Assembly: GCF_013030265.1 (NCBI RefSeq)
Contig: NZ_WPZQ01000002.1
Location: 124,001-188,000, forward strand
Source of the DNA: Ruegeria arenilitoris
GTDB taxonomy: Bacteria > Pseudomonadota > Alphaproteobacteria > Rhodobacterales > Rhodobacteraceae
DNA length: 64,000 nt
Reading direction: 5' to 3'
In this document: in pieces, positions 57,032 through 64,000 of the stretch
How positions within the stretch are numbered: position 1 is the first letter of the stretch
Layout: the number at the start of each line of letters is the position of its first letter
Notes under the pieces: model-generated
Database searches by the model: none
The model's input: only the letters and a program-made list of their open reading frames with translations
What the model was told of the DNA's origin: nothing
Program-made: the position numbers and the translations under genes

Positions 57032-57298
57032 ATGGAAGACATCACCGAAGATCAGGCCGCCGCCAACTATCGAGTCACAGCAGGTGAACTGCGCCAGTTC
57101 ATCGAACGGTTCGAGCGTCTGGAAGCCGAAAAGAAGGACATCGCGGAACAGCAAAAGGAAGTGATGGCCGAGGCGAAAGCCCGCGGTTACGACACCAAGG
57201 TGATGCGCAAGGTGGTTGCTCTGAGAAAGCGCGACAAAGACGATATCGCCGAAGAAGAAGCGGTTCTGGAAATGTATAAGGAAGCGCTGGGCATGTAA
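57032..57298 (+). CDS. gapR: GapR (DUF2312) nucleoid protein
   Basis: 88 residues. The family signature is clear: LRQFIERFERLEAEKKDIAE, QQKEVMAEAKARGYDTKVMR and KVVALRKRDKDDIAEEEAVL. GapR is a coiled-coil tetramer that clamps overtwisted AT-rich DNA, needed for replication and transcription in alphaproteobacteria. GGGAG is 8 bases before ATG 57032. A stem-loop CCGAGGAGG/CCTCCTCGG follows at 57305-57332. Confidence 0.95.
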   Translation: MEDITEDQAAANYRVTAGELRQFIERFERLEAEKKDIAEQQKEVMAEAKARGYDTKVMRKVVALRKRDKDDIAEEEAVLEMYKEALGM

Positions 57299-57814
57299 GC
57301 GTTGCCGAGGAGGTCTCAAAGCGCCTCCTCGGGCTTCGAAAGAACAGCTGGCACGCATTGATGATGTGCCAGATTTACCAAGCACCACTCGGACACGGCG
57401 GCCATTGCATCGCCGTTTCCGATTGGTGGGATCAATTTCTCCACATACTTGCTCGAGATCGACTTGCAACGCCAGAGCGCCCTGCGACGCAACTGCAGGC
57501 CTTCTTCACTTTATCAGGTCGGTTGATCTGAGGTGGCGAATCAATTCGCTTGTGTTGCTCAGGCTATAACCGCGGATGTTCACGCGATGTCGGGCAGTCG
57601 GCCTATAGCGCTTTGGGCACATCTCTCGCATTAGCGCGCAATTCCCCGCTCGCATTACGTATAGTAAAGCCGGGTTTTGGATGGTTCGTTGCGCAAGTAG
57701 CCCTTCTGACCGGTAGCTGGTTGCAAGGCTGACACCAGAAAATTCTGTCTACAGCAAGATCAGGTTAAATTGGGGCTTGCGGTCTCTTCCCATAGTGATT
57801 AATCGGACGCCAGC
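57299..57814. other. 516-base intergenic region before tRNA-Thr
   Basis: It holds the 9-bp hairpin CCGAGGAGG TCTCAAAGCG CCTCCTCGG (57305-57332), probably the gapR terminator although without a T-run. A possible tRNA promoter is TTGCGG (57777-57782), 17 bases, TAATCG. No coding frame with a start and SD is visible. Confidence 0.5.
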
Positions 57815-57890
57815 GCCCCTATAGCTCAGCTGGTAGAGCAACTGATTTGTAATCAGTAGGTCCGCGGTTCGAGTCCGTGTGGGGGCACCA
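57815..57890 (+). tRNA. tRNA-Thr (anticodon UGU)
   Basis: 76 bases including an encoded CCA. The acceptor stem GCCCCTA pairs with TGGGGGC, the D arm is AGCTCAGCTGGTAGAGCA, the anticodon arm ACTGA TTTGTAA TCAGT gives anticodon TGT, and the T arm carries GGTTCGAGTCC. All four helices are intact. Confidence 0.97.
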
Positions 57891-58336
57891 CTTCACGAAG
57901 ATTAGTGAGCTTTCCAATTATCAAAAATTGGTTTCGTAGGCTTACAGTGACTCTAGTTGGTCACTAGATGGTGCCGGTTCAGACAGATCACTCGTATCCG
58001 CATTTGCTGATTCAGAAGGCGATAATCTGTTTGAAAGCATAGGCCTATGGTGTTGACGCCAAGGGTAAACGATTCGCTTTGTCGGGTTTAACTTGGTGCT
58101 TAGGGTGGTGCGTTTGCAAACCCCGGTTTTGATACCAGTATTGATATATGAGGGCGTTAGATCTTTGAGAGCGCATATCGGGAAATATGCATGATTCAGA
58201 TTGACATGCGGTTGATCTAAGTATCAATTTGATTTGACGCACAGGCAACAATCTCGTGATTGCTGCAATTACGTCTCTTTTCCGCCGAATTTATCGTTGA
58301 TACACAGGCCTTGTAATTGGTGGGGTGTTGAAAGGT
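57891..58336. other. 446-base low-GC region after tRNA-Thr
   Basis: No coding frame with support is found. The sequence is richer in A/T than its surroundings. It carries no direct repeat of the tRNA 3' end, so there is no evidence of an integrated element, although the position is a common integration site. Confidence 0.5.
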
Positions 58337-58852
58337 ATGAGTGGGCAGATGAGTACCGGTTTAGACGGTCGTATAGCGGTTTCCTGGAATCAAACAGAAC
58401 TTGACGGGCTTGAGGCAGCGCCACTTGCCCTCGTAGCTGTTGGGTCCGCCTGGTCATGGCGTGGTAAAGCAGTACAGCTTTCTGCCGCAGAGACCATGGG
58501 TTTGGTGCAAACGGCCCACTCTGTGGCACCGTTATTGACCTCGGGCATCGACATGCTTTCGGCGATTGGCCCCGTAATCGGTTCGGTTGCGACCATCGAG
58601 TTTTCGAATGGCTCTCAGCAATTCTCGGCAGAACTCATCAGAGTTGAGGGAAGCGATTCCCCGGTGTTGATTTTTGAGAACGGTTGTCCTGAACGGGATC
58701 AGGAGTTCTGGGTGAGCAGTGTTTCGGCGCAAACTGACCTGGCTGATTTTGATCGGGAGGTCGATCAGACAGTTGTGGCGTTTCCCGGCGCTCGTTCAGA
58801 AGAGAAACGTGAGTCGACATCTACTCCTCACGTTGTTTACGCAGCAGAATAA
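58337..58852 (+). CDS. Hypothetical protein, 171 residues
   Basis: 171 residues beginning MSGQMSTGLDGRIAVSWNQT. No signal peptide or membrane segment; a central hydrophobic stretch LALVAVGSAWSWRG and a beta-rich part LIRVEGSDSPVLIFENGC. No family is recognised. Several starts are possible (GTG 58325, ATG 58337, ATG 58349); none has an ideal SD. It stands alone between tRNA-Thr and rpsD, in DNA of ordinary codon use. Confidence 0.6.
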   Translation: MSGQMSTGLDGRIAVSWNQTELDGLEAAPLALVAVGSAWSWRGKAVQLSAAETMGLVQTAHSVAPLLTSGIDMLSAIGPVIGSVATIEFSNGSQQFSAELIRVEGSDSPVLIFENGCPERDQEFWVSSVSAQTDLADFDREVDQTVVAFPGARSEEKRESTSTPHVVYAAE

Positions 58853-59060
58853 AGTGGCAAGCAGGGCTATGCGGCCATCGCGGGATTTTTCCTGCAGGGT
58901 GGCCTCAGTATATTGACTCTGACAATTCCCAAGATATAAGCGCGACTTCATTGGTGTTGGTGGCCCCCGCAAGGGGATGCCTGTCATGGGGGAGACCTCA
59001 AGAGGACAACGCCCTTCATAGTGGCCCGCTGGGCCTCGACCTAAACGAAGGAGATCAGCC

Positions 59061-59681
59061 GTGACCAAACGCACGTCTGCCAAGTACAAAATCGACCGCC
59101 GGATGGGCGAAAACATCTGGGGCCGTCCGAAATCCCCGATCAACCGTCGTGAATATGGCCCCGGCCAGCACGGTCAGCGCCGCAAGGGTAAACTGTCGGA
59201 TTTCGGTCTGCAGTTGCGCGCCAAGCAGAAGCTGAAAGGCTACTACGGCGACCTGACCGAGAAGCAGTTCCGCCGCATCTACGCCGAAGCTGAGCGTGTA
59301 AAAGGCGACACCGGTGAAAACCTGATCGGTCTGCTGGAGCGCCGCCTGGACGCTGTTGTTTACCGCGCCAAGTTCGTACCAACCGTGTTTGCTGCACGTC
59401 AGTTCGTGAACCACGGCCACGTCAAAGTGAATGGCAAGCGGGTCAACATCCCGTCCTACCGCGTCAAAGAAGGCGACGTGATCGAAGTCCGTGACAAATC
59501 CAAGCAGCTGGCTGTTGTTCTGGAAGCTGTTGCTCTGGCCGAGCGTGATGTTCCTGACTACATCGATGCTGATCACTCGAAAATGACCGCGACTTTCGTT
59601 CGTGCACCGGGCCTGAGCGATGTGCCTTACCCGGTCATGATGGAACCGAACCTGGTCGTCGAATTCTACGCGAAGAACTAA
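59061..59681 (+). CDS. rpsD: 30S ribosomal protein S4
   Basis: 206 residues starting with GTG. The family signature is complete: [20 protein letters not shown], the S4 RNA-binding domain [20 protein letters not shown] and [20 protein letters not shown]. Length is standard. The SD AAGGAG is 7-8 bases before the start. Upstream, a GCAA tetraloop hairpin (CCCC GCAA GGGG, 58965-58976) lies in the likely leader and might have a regulatory role. A terminator follows. Confidence 0.98.
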   Translation: MTKRTSAKYKIDRRMGENIWGRPKSPINRREYGPGQHGQRRKGKLSDFGLQLRAKQKLKGYYGDLTEKQFRRIYAEAERVKGDTGENLIGLLERRLDAVVYRAKFVPTVFAARQFVNHGHVKVNGKRVNIPSYRVKEGDVIEVRDKSKQLAVVLEAVALAERDVPDYIDADHSKMTATFVRAPGLSDVPYPVMMEPNLVVEFYAKN

Positions 59682-59706
59682 TCTTCGCCGAAACGATCCA
59701 AGTTTC

Positions 59707-59740
59707 AGAGCCGCGCCCAAAAGCGCGGCTCTTTCTTTAT
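59707..59740 (+). terminator. Rho-independent terminator of rpsD
   Basis: A perfect 10-bp stem, AGAGCCGCGC with GCGCGGCTCT around CCAAAA, followed by TTCTTTATTT. Confidence 0.92.
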
Positions 59741-60025
59741 TTACCCAAGCAGGATTATGTCGGACGATCCGATATTGCGGCGCAGTGCGTGGACATCACT
59801 CAGCGCCGGGTCATTGATCCATCCCAAGGCGGACTCGCGATCTGGAAATGAAAGAACGGCGGCAACGTCCGGCAGGTCTGGCGCGCCGTCCAGAGCGGTA
59901 GGTTCTGCTGACGCGGTTTCGACCTTACCGCCATGGCGTGCCAGCGCATCCCCGGCTTTTTCACGATAGGCGGCCAGAGCATCGGGGTTTTTTACTGTCA
60001 ATTTGGCGTAGGCATAAATCATCAA
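59741..60025 (-). CDS. DUF1330 domain protein
   Basis: 94 residues with the ferredoxin-like DUF1330 fold: IYAYAKLTVKNPDALAAYRE, GGKVETASAEPTALDGAPD and ESALGWINDPALSDVHALRR. A dimeric alpha+beta barrel protein of unknown reaction. The start may be ATG 60025 or the next ATG. It is divergent from the LysR gene with a perfect palindrome between, so it is probably that regulator's target. Confidence 0.88.
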   Translation of the reverse strand: MMIYAYAKLTVKNPDALAAYREKAGDALARHGGKVETASAEPTALDGAPDLPDVAAVLSFPDRESALGWINDPALSDVHALRRNIGSSDIILLG

Positions 60026-60047
60026 TCTACTCCTTGGTTGTGCAAGT

Positions 60048-60070
60048 AAAACCTATGTTAGATAGGTTTT
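60048..60070. promoter_or_regulatory. Palindrome between DUF1330 and LysR genes
   Basis: AAAACCTAT GTTAG ATAGGTTTT has perfect 9-bp arms. It is 22 bases from the DUF1330 start and 46 from the LysR start, the classic position of a LysR operator in a divergent pair. Confidence 0.55.
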
Positions 60071-60116
60071 TGCGAAAACGCGTGCAATTGCAGTTGGCTT
60101 GTGCATAAACGCATGT

Positions 60117-60989
60117 ATGACGATAAATTGGGATGACTATCGAACCGTACTGGCCGTGGTGCGCGCGCGCACCTTGACCGCTGCATCAGAGCGGCTTGGT
60201 GTAAACTACACCACCGTTGCCCGTCGAATTGCGCGCGTGGAAACCGCCACTGGAGAAGTGTTGTTTGAACGTTTGCCAGATGGCTACCGTCCCACCGAGG
60301 CCGGACATCTGGTGGCGCAGCATGCGGCAAGTATGGAAGGTGCTGAGCATGCCATGCTCAGGGGGTTATCCGGTCAGGATACGCGTCTGGAAGGGGAGCT
60401 GACCCTGACAGCACCTCAGCTTTTGATTGCGCATGTACTTTCACCGGTTCTGGACGCGTTCTCGGCGCAACATCCCGGTGTTAAGCTCAGAGTACGGGCC
60501 GACAATGAGATCGTGGACCTGAACAGACGCGAAGCAGACATAGCCATCCGTATCAGTCGCAATCCGGGCGATACTCTGAAGGGACTGCGCTTGGCCGAAC
60601 AATTCTCGGCTTACTATGCCTCACCAGAACTTATGCGGCGTGTGTCGGACACCCCGCATGGGCCGGTGGATTGGTTGGTTTATGAAAAACAGCCAGACCT
60701 GTCTGAGGAGGTGATGCAGACACACCCCGGCTCGCGTATTCGAATGCGATTTGACGATATGGTTGCGATGTCTTCCGCCGCGCAGGCAGGGTTAGGTGCT
60801 GTCAGGATGCCGATGTTTCTGGGGCGGTCACTGACCGGTCTCGTTCAACTCCCGACACTTTCACCGCAACCTTATGCGGATATCTGGGTGGTGGCCCATC
60901 CAGATGTGTGGCCGTCGGCCAAATTGAAGGCCTTTCGTTCCATCGCAGTTCCACACTTTCGCAGGCTACGCCCGCTGTTCACGGCCTGA
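60117..60989 (+). CDS. LysR-family regulator divergent from DUF1330
   Basis: 290 residues. The N-terminal HTH is YRTVLAVVRARTLTAASERL, then GVNYTTVARRIARVETATGE, and the effector domain covers about residues 85-285. It is of the branch with a single-domain-like GCVA/PtxR effector fold. Start at ATG 60117 is favoured because the HTH begins directly after; an upstream start would add six residues. Confidence 0.9.
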   Translation: MTINWDDYRTVLAVVRARTLTAASERLGVNYTTVARRIARVETATGEVLFERLPDGYRPTEAGHLVAQHAASMEGAEHAMLRGLSGQDTRLEGELTLTAPQLLIAHVLSPVLDAFSAQHPGVKLRVRADNEIVDLNRREADIAIRISRNPGDTLKGLRLAEQFSAYYASPELMRRVSDTPHGPVDWLVYEKQPDLSEEVMQTHPGSRIRMRFDDMVAMSSAAQAGLGAVRMPMFLGRSLTGLVQLPTLSPQPYADIWVVAHPDVWPSAKLKAFRSIAVPHFRRLRPLFTA

Positions 60990-61451
60990 TCAGATCGGCA
61001 GCGGCCGGCCTTCGGCAATAGCCTCCATGGCAAAGTACGAGGTCACGCTGTCCAGTTCGACCTTTTCGATAAGTCGCTGATAGACCTTGTCGTAAGAGGC
61101 CATGTCTTCGGTCACGACTTTCAACTGATAGTCGTAGTCTCCGCCAATGCGATGAAAATCGACTACTTCAGGGATGGTCAGGACATGGCTGCGAAACGCC
61201 TGAAGCCACTCCGCCGAATGATGCCTTGTACGCAGCATCACAAAGACAACAAGATTGAGCCCCAGCTTTTCCCGTGCAATCCGCGCGGAAGACCCCTGTA
61301 GAACGCCGTCGTCGTTCAACACCTTCAGGCGCCGCCAGCAAGCATTCTGGGACAAGCCAACCCGATCCGCCAGCTCGCGCTGCGAGAGGGTCGCGTCCTT
61401 TTGCAGTTCTTTCAGGATGAGGGTGTCAATATGATCTATTTTATGGGCCAT
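60990..61451 (-). CDS. Lrp/AsnC family transcriptional regulator
   Basis: 153 residues with an N-terminal HTH (HIDTLILKELQKDATLSQRE, then LADRVGLSQNACWRRLKVLN) and a C-terminal RAM ligand-binding domain (VVDFHRIGGDYDYQLKVVTE). Such regulators respond to amino acids. It is divergent from the class V aminotransferase gene (102 bases between starts), which is its likely target. Its stop is directly next to the convergent LysR stop. Confidence 0.93.
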   Translation of the reverse strand: MAHKIDHIDTLILKELQKDATLSQRELADRVGLSQNACWRRLKVLNDDGVLQGSSARIAREKLGLNLVVFVMLRTRHHSAEWLQAFRSHVLTIPEVVDFHRIGGDYDYQLKVVTEDMASYDKVYQRLIEKVELDSVTSYFAMEAIAEGRPLPI

Positions 61452-61553
61452 ATCTAATCATATGACACAAATTTGAGGAAATACAGGCAAAGAATGGTGA
61501 AGTTTCTGCACTCCAGATCAATCACATTGGTTATGCAATATGGAGCCTATGTT

Positions 61554-62969
61554 ATGACCCTGTCCAAGTTTCGTGCAGATATCCAATCCACCACTCACAA
61601 TTCCACGCTGCGCGATGGGCTGATCGGTGAGGGTGTCCTCATCCCTGGTCTGCATGGGGACGTACCGCTTGTCTATGCGGATTACGTTGCTTCGGGCCGC
61701 GCGATGCGGCAGGTCGAAGATTTTATCGCCCAAGATGTGCTGCCGTTCTATGCGAACAGCCATACCGAGGCCTCCTATTGCGGTTCCTACATGACACGGC
61801 TTCGTCGCGAAGCGCGTGCTGAAATAGCCCGCATTGTTGGCGCGAGGGGAGAGGACGCGGTGATCTTTACCGGGTCCGGAGCCACTGCTGGGCTTAATCG
61901 GCTGGTCAGCTTACTGGGAGTGGAAGAGGCTGACCGGCCGATTATCCTGATTGGTCCATACGAGCATCACTCGAACATTCTGCCTTGGCGGGAAAGCAAG
62001 GCGCAGGTGATCGAAATTCCCGAAGCGCCCGCTGGCGGGCCTGATCTGGCAGTGCTGGAACAAACACTGGCTGACAATGCAGGGTCTGATCTGATCATTG
62101 GTTCTTTCTCGGCCGCGTCGAACGTAACGGGCATCATCACCGATCCCGATCCGGTCACGCGTCTTCTGAAGGCGCATGGGGCGCTGGCCGTTTGGGATTA
62201 TGCAGGCGGCGGCCCTTACCTGCCAATGAATATGGGTCCCGAAGATGCTCGCAAGGATGCCATTGTTGTCTCACCCCACAAGTTTCCCGGCGGTCCGGGC
62301 GCATCAGGTGTATTGGTAGTCAATCAGCGCGCCGTTCAGCGCACGTGTCCCAGTTGGCCGGGTGGCGGTACCGTAAGTTTCGTGTCCCCGTGGCGGCATG
62401 ACTACAGCGAGGATTTGGCGACGCGGGAAGAGGCCGGTACGCCCAATGTCATCGGCGATATCCGGGCTGCGCTTGCCTTTATCGTCAAGGATGTTGTCGG
62501 AACTGATGAGATCGGAAGACGAGAGGTTCTGTATAACAAAATGGCTCTGGATGGTTGGCGTGACAACCCGAACCTGACTCTGCTGGGGGCGGATAATCCG
62601 CATCGTCTGCCGATCTTTTCATTCCTTGTTCGGGATAACTCGGGGCAGCCGGTTCATCAGCAGCTGTTTACCCGCATGCTCAGTGACATCTACGGCATTC
62701 AAGCCCGTGGCGGATGTGCCTGCGCCGGTCCCTATGCCCATCGCCTGCTGGATATTGATCGCGAGACTTCCGAGCAGTTGCATGCGGCGTTGTCAGCAGG
62801 TGAAGAGATGAAGAAACCCGGCTGGGTGCGTCTGAATTTCTCATATCTGATGAGCGAAGAGACGGTTCAGTTCATCATCGACAGCGTCAATGACCTGTCG
62901 CACCGGACCGAGGAATTCGCGCCCTATTACAACGCCGACCCGGCGACAGCGCGCTTCAAAGCCGCCTGA
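61554..62969 (+). CDS. Class V aminotransferase (cysteine desulfurase-like)
   Basis: 471 residues. PLP-binding lysine in VVSPHKFPGGPGASG, the phosphate site in FTGSGATAGLNRLVSLLG, and the C-terminal RGGCACAGPYAHRLLDI, whose cysteine pair is at the position of the desulfurase active-site loop. It is longer than SufS/NifS, so the exact reaction is unclear: selenocysteine lyase, cysteine desulfurase or another PLP lyase. ATG 61554 is preferred because GGAG lies about 8 bases upstream; starts further upstream add a basic tail that lacks homology features. The Lrp-type gene is divergent. Confidence 0.85.
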   Translation: MTLSKFRADIQSTTHNSTLRDGLIGEGVLIPGLHGDVPLVYADYVASGRAMRQVEDFIAQDVLPFYANSHTEASYCGSYMTRLRREARAEIARIVGARGEDAVIFTGSGATAGLNRLVSLLGVEEADRPIILIGPYEHHSNILPWRESKAQVIEIPEAPAGGPDLAVLEQTLADNAGSDLIIGSFSAASNVTGIITDPDPVTRLLKAHGALAVWDYAGGGPYLPMNMGPEDARKDAIVVSPHKFPGGPGASGVLVVNQRAVQRTCPSWPGGGTVSFVSPWRHDYSEDLATREEAGTPNVIGDIRAALAFIVKDVVGTDEIGRREVLYNKMALDGWRDNPNLTLLGADNPHRLPIFSFLVRDNSGQPVHQQLFTRMLSDIYGIQARGGCACAGPYAHRLLDIDRETSEQLHAALSAGEEMKKPGWVRLNFSYLMSEETVQFIIDSVNDLSHRTEEFAPYYNADPATARFKAA

Positions 62970-62982
62970 GGGAATTGCCGCT

Positions 62983-63002
62983 TTTCTCAAGGCGTTGAGA
63001 AA
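62983..63002 (+). terminator. Hairpin between aminotransferase and hisC
   Basis: TTTCTCAA GGCG TTGAGAAA is a perfect 8-bp stem with a tetraloop, 13 bases after the aminotransferase stop. It has no following T-run and may be a weak terminator or mRNA-end structure. Confidence 0.4.
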
Positions 63003-63032
63003 TGTATGAGGGGCGCAATCAAGGAGCCCCTC

Positions 63033-64000
63033 ATGAACCAGATCATTCCGCAACCCGGCATCATGGACATCGCTCTGTATCAGGGCGGTAAGTCCCATGT
63101 CGAAGGCGTGGCGAATGTCATCAAGCTCAGCTCGAACGAAAACCCGTTCGGACCCAGCCCCAAAGCGATCGAGGCCGTGCGTGACAGCGCGACCACCCTG
63201 CATCGCTATCCAAGCACAGATCACTATTCGTTGCGCGCAGCCATTGGTGAGCGTCACGGGCTGGATGCTGGCCGGATCATCTGTGGTGTAGGCAGCGACG
63301 AGGTTCTGCAATTCGTGGCGCAGGCCTATGCCGGTCCGGGTGATGAGGTGATCTATACTGAGCACGGATTTTCCATGTACCCGATCATCGCGCGTATGGC
63401 GGGGGCGACTCCTGTCATGGTGGATGAGAAGGATCGCAAGGTTGATGTCGACGCAATCCTTGCGGCTGTGACCGGGCAAACGAAGATCGTCTTTGTCACC
63501 AATCCGGGCAATCCCACCTCAACCATGATTTCGGATGCCGAGCTTACACGTTTGGCGGAAAAACTTCCTGTCGATTGCCTAATGGTAATCGACGGGGCTT
63601 ATGCCGAATTCGTAGATGGTTTTGATGGTGGGGCATCACTGGTGGATCGTTTTGAGAACGTCATCATGACCCGAACCTTCTCCAAGATTTACGGGCTGGG
63701 CGGGATGCGTGTCGGCTGGGGTTATGCGCACCAGTCGATTATCGATGTGCTGAACCGCGTGCGCCAACCCTTCAACCTGTCTTTGACTGCGTTGGCTGCG
63801 GCTGAAGCAGCGATACGCGACGAGGAGTATGTCGAATTCTGCCGGTCCGAAAACGCGCGTCTGCGCACGTGGCTGTCCGAAAAACTGGCAGAGATCGGCG
63901 TGCCATCTGACGTATCGAATACAAATTTCATCCTTGCCCGCTTTTCGGATCTGGCCGAGGCCGAGGCCTGCGATGCCTATCTGCAATCTCAGGGTTTGAT
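63033..64000 (+). CDS. hisC: Histidinol-phosphate aminotransferase, 3' truncated by window
   Basis: 322 codons are present before the right edge; the full protein is about 360 residues. The start [20 protein letters not shown], then [25 protein letters not shown], the PLP lysine in [19 protein letters not shown], and [17 protein letters not shown] are the HisC signature. It transaminates histidinol phosphate in histidine synthesis; a related role in Tyr/Phe synthesis (as in alphaproteobacteria that lack TyrB) is possible. AAGGAG is 7 bases before the ATG. Confidence 0.93.
   Translation, partial: MNQIIPQPGIMDIALYQGGKSHVEGVANVIKLSSNENPFGPSPKAIEAVRDSATTLHRYPSTDHYSLRAAIGERHGLDAGRIICGVGSDEVLQFVAQAYAGPGDEVIYTEHGFSMYPIIARMAGATPVMVDEKDRKVDVDAILAAVTGQTKIVFVTNPGNPTSTMISDAELTRLAEKLPVDCLMVIDGAYAEFVDGFDGGASLVDRFENVIMTRTFSKIYGLGGMRVGWGYAHQSIIDVLNRVRQPFNLSLTALAAAEAAIRDEEYVEFCRSENARLRTWLSEKLAEIGVPSDVSNTNFILARFSDLAEAEACDAYLQSQGL

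Noticed and set aside
57891-58336. Prophage or integrative element at tRNA-Thr
   Set aside because: No integrase, no direct repeat of the tRNA end, and the following genes are ordinary core genes.

Overview
The window looks like a stretch of core chromosome from an alphaproteobacterium of the Rhodobacterales (Roseobacter group, Ruegeria-like). The evidence is the high GC content, the alphaproteobacterial markers GcrA, GapR (DUF2312) and NDUFA12, DUF2155 next to MlaD, an entericidin-type lipoprotein, a cytoplasmic ScfR-type regulator, and several GC-rich intergenic palindromes of the kind common in roseobacters. The genus assignment is inference; no rRNA is present. Almost the whole window is coding, in short operons on both strands.

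Layout. 0-8 kb: a BenE-type transporter, valS, a PhyH-type dioxygenase and an orphan form-II CoxL-like molybdoenzyme subunit. 8-10.2 kb: a DUF2235 hydrolase, an Imm11-family gene with a broken reading frame, and a Nudix hydrolase. 10.2-14 kb: gcrA, a lone ABC-2 permease, an MFS and an EamA transporter. 14.2-16.8 kb: argD-argF and a CHMI-like isomerase. 16.9-26.4 kb: a DUF4239 membrane protein, pirin, panE-like reductase, Pit phosphate transporter, Nudix, hrpB, DUF3108 and meaB. 26.5-30.1 kb: a repeat-Hint protein, rpmB, GNAT and a PCuAC copper-chaperone pair. 30.2-36.1 kb: DUF308, a class III sirtuin, LMW phosphatase, LysR, an RNA ligase and lepA.

36.1-40.6 kb is the most accessory-looking part: an AlbA_2 gene of visibly lower GC between palindrome clusters, small membrane and secreted proteins, an orphan Phd-type antitoxin, a DnaA-box cluster, about 650 bases with no credible protein but strong RNA-like hairpins, an entericidin, and an ArsR repressor with the two cysteines of the SqrR/BigR persulfide sensors.

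40.9-47.2 kb: clpP-clpX, RidA, then NDUFA12-mlaD-DUF2155 converging on accB-accC-aat. 47.3-54 kb holds a PAS-LuxR regulator and a signalling block: ScfR-like regulator, single-domain response regulator, 2-TM protein, SLC5-transporter/histidine-kinase fusion, and an orphan FliM/FliN-type (SpoA) protein. 54-56.2 kb: a persulfide-oxidation operon (ETHE1-like MBL protein, two YeeE/YedE half-transporters, DUF442) that is the natural target of the SqrR-like repressor 14 kb away. 56.4-64 kb: small proteins, gapR, tRNA-Thr, rpsD, two regulators with divergent partners, a class V aminotransferase, and hisC running off the right edge.

The most interesting items are the transporter-kinase block with its small membrane partner and SpoA protein; the Imm11 gene broken exactly at a T TTT TTC slippery heptamer; the DnaA-box/structured-RNA interval at 39.1-39.6 kb; a probably leaderless lepA; and several perfect palindromes at promoters that look like undescribed operators.
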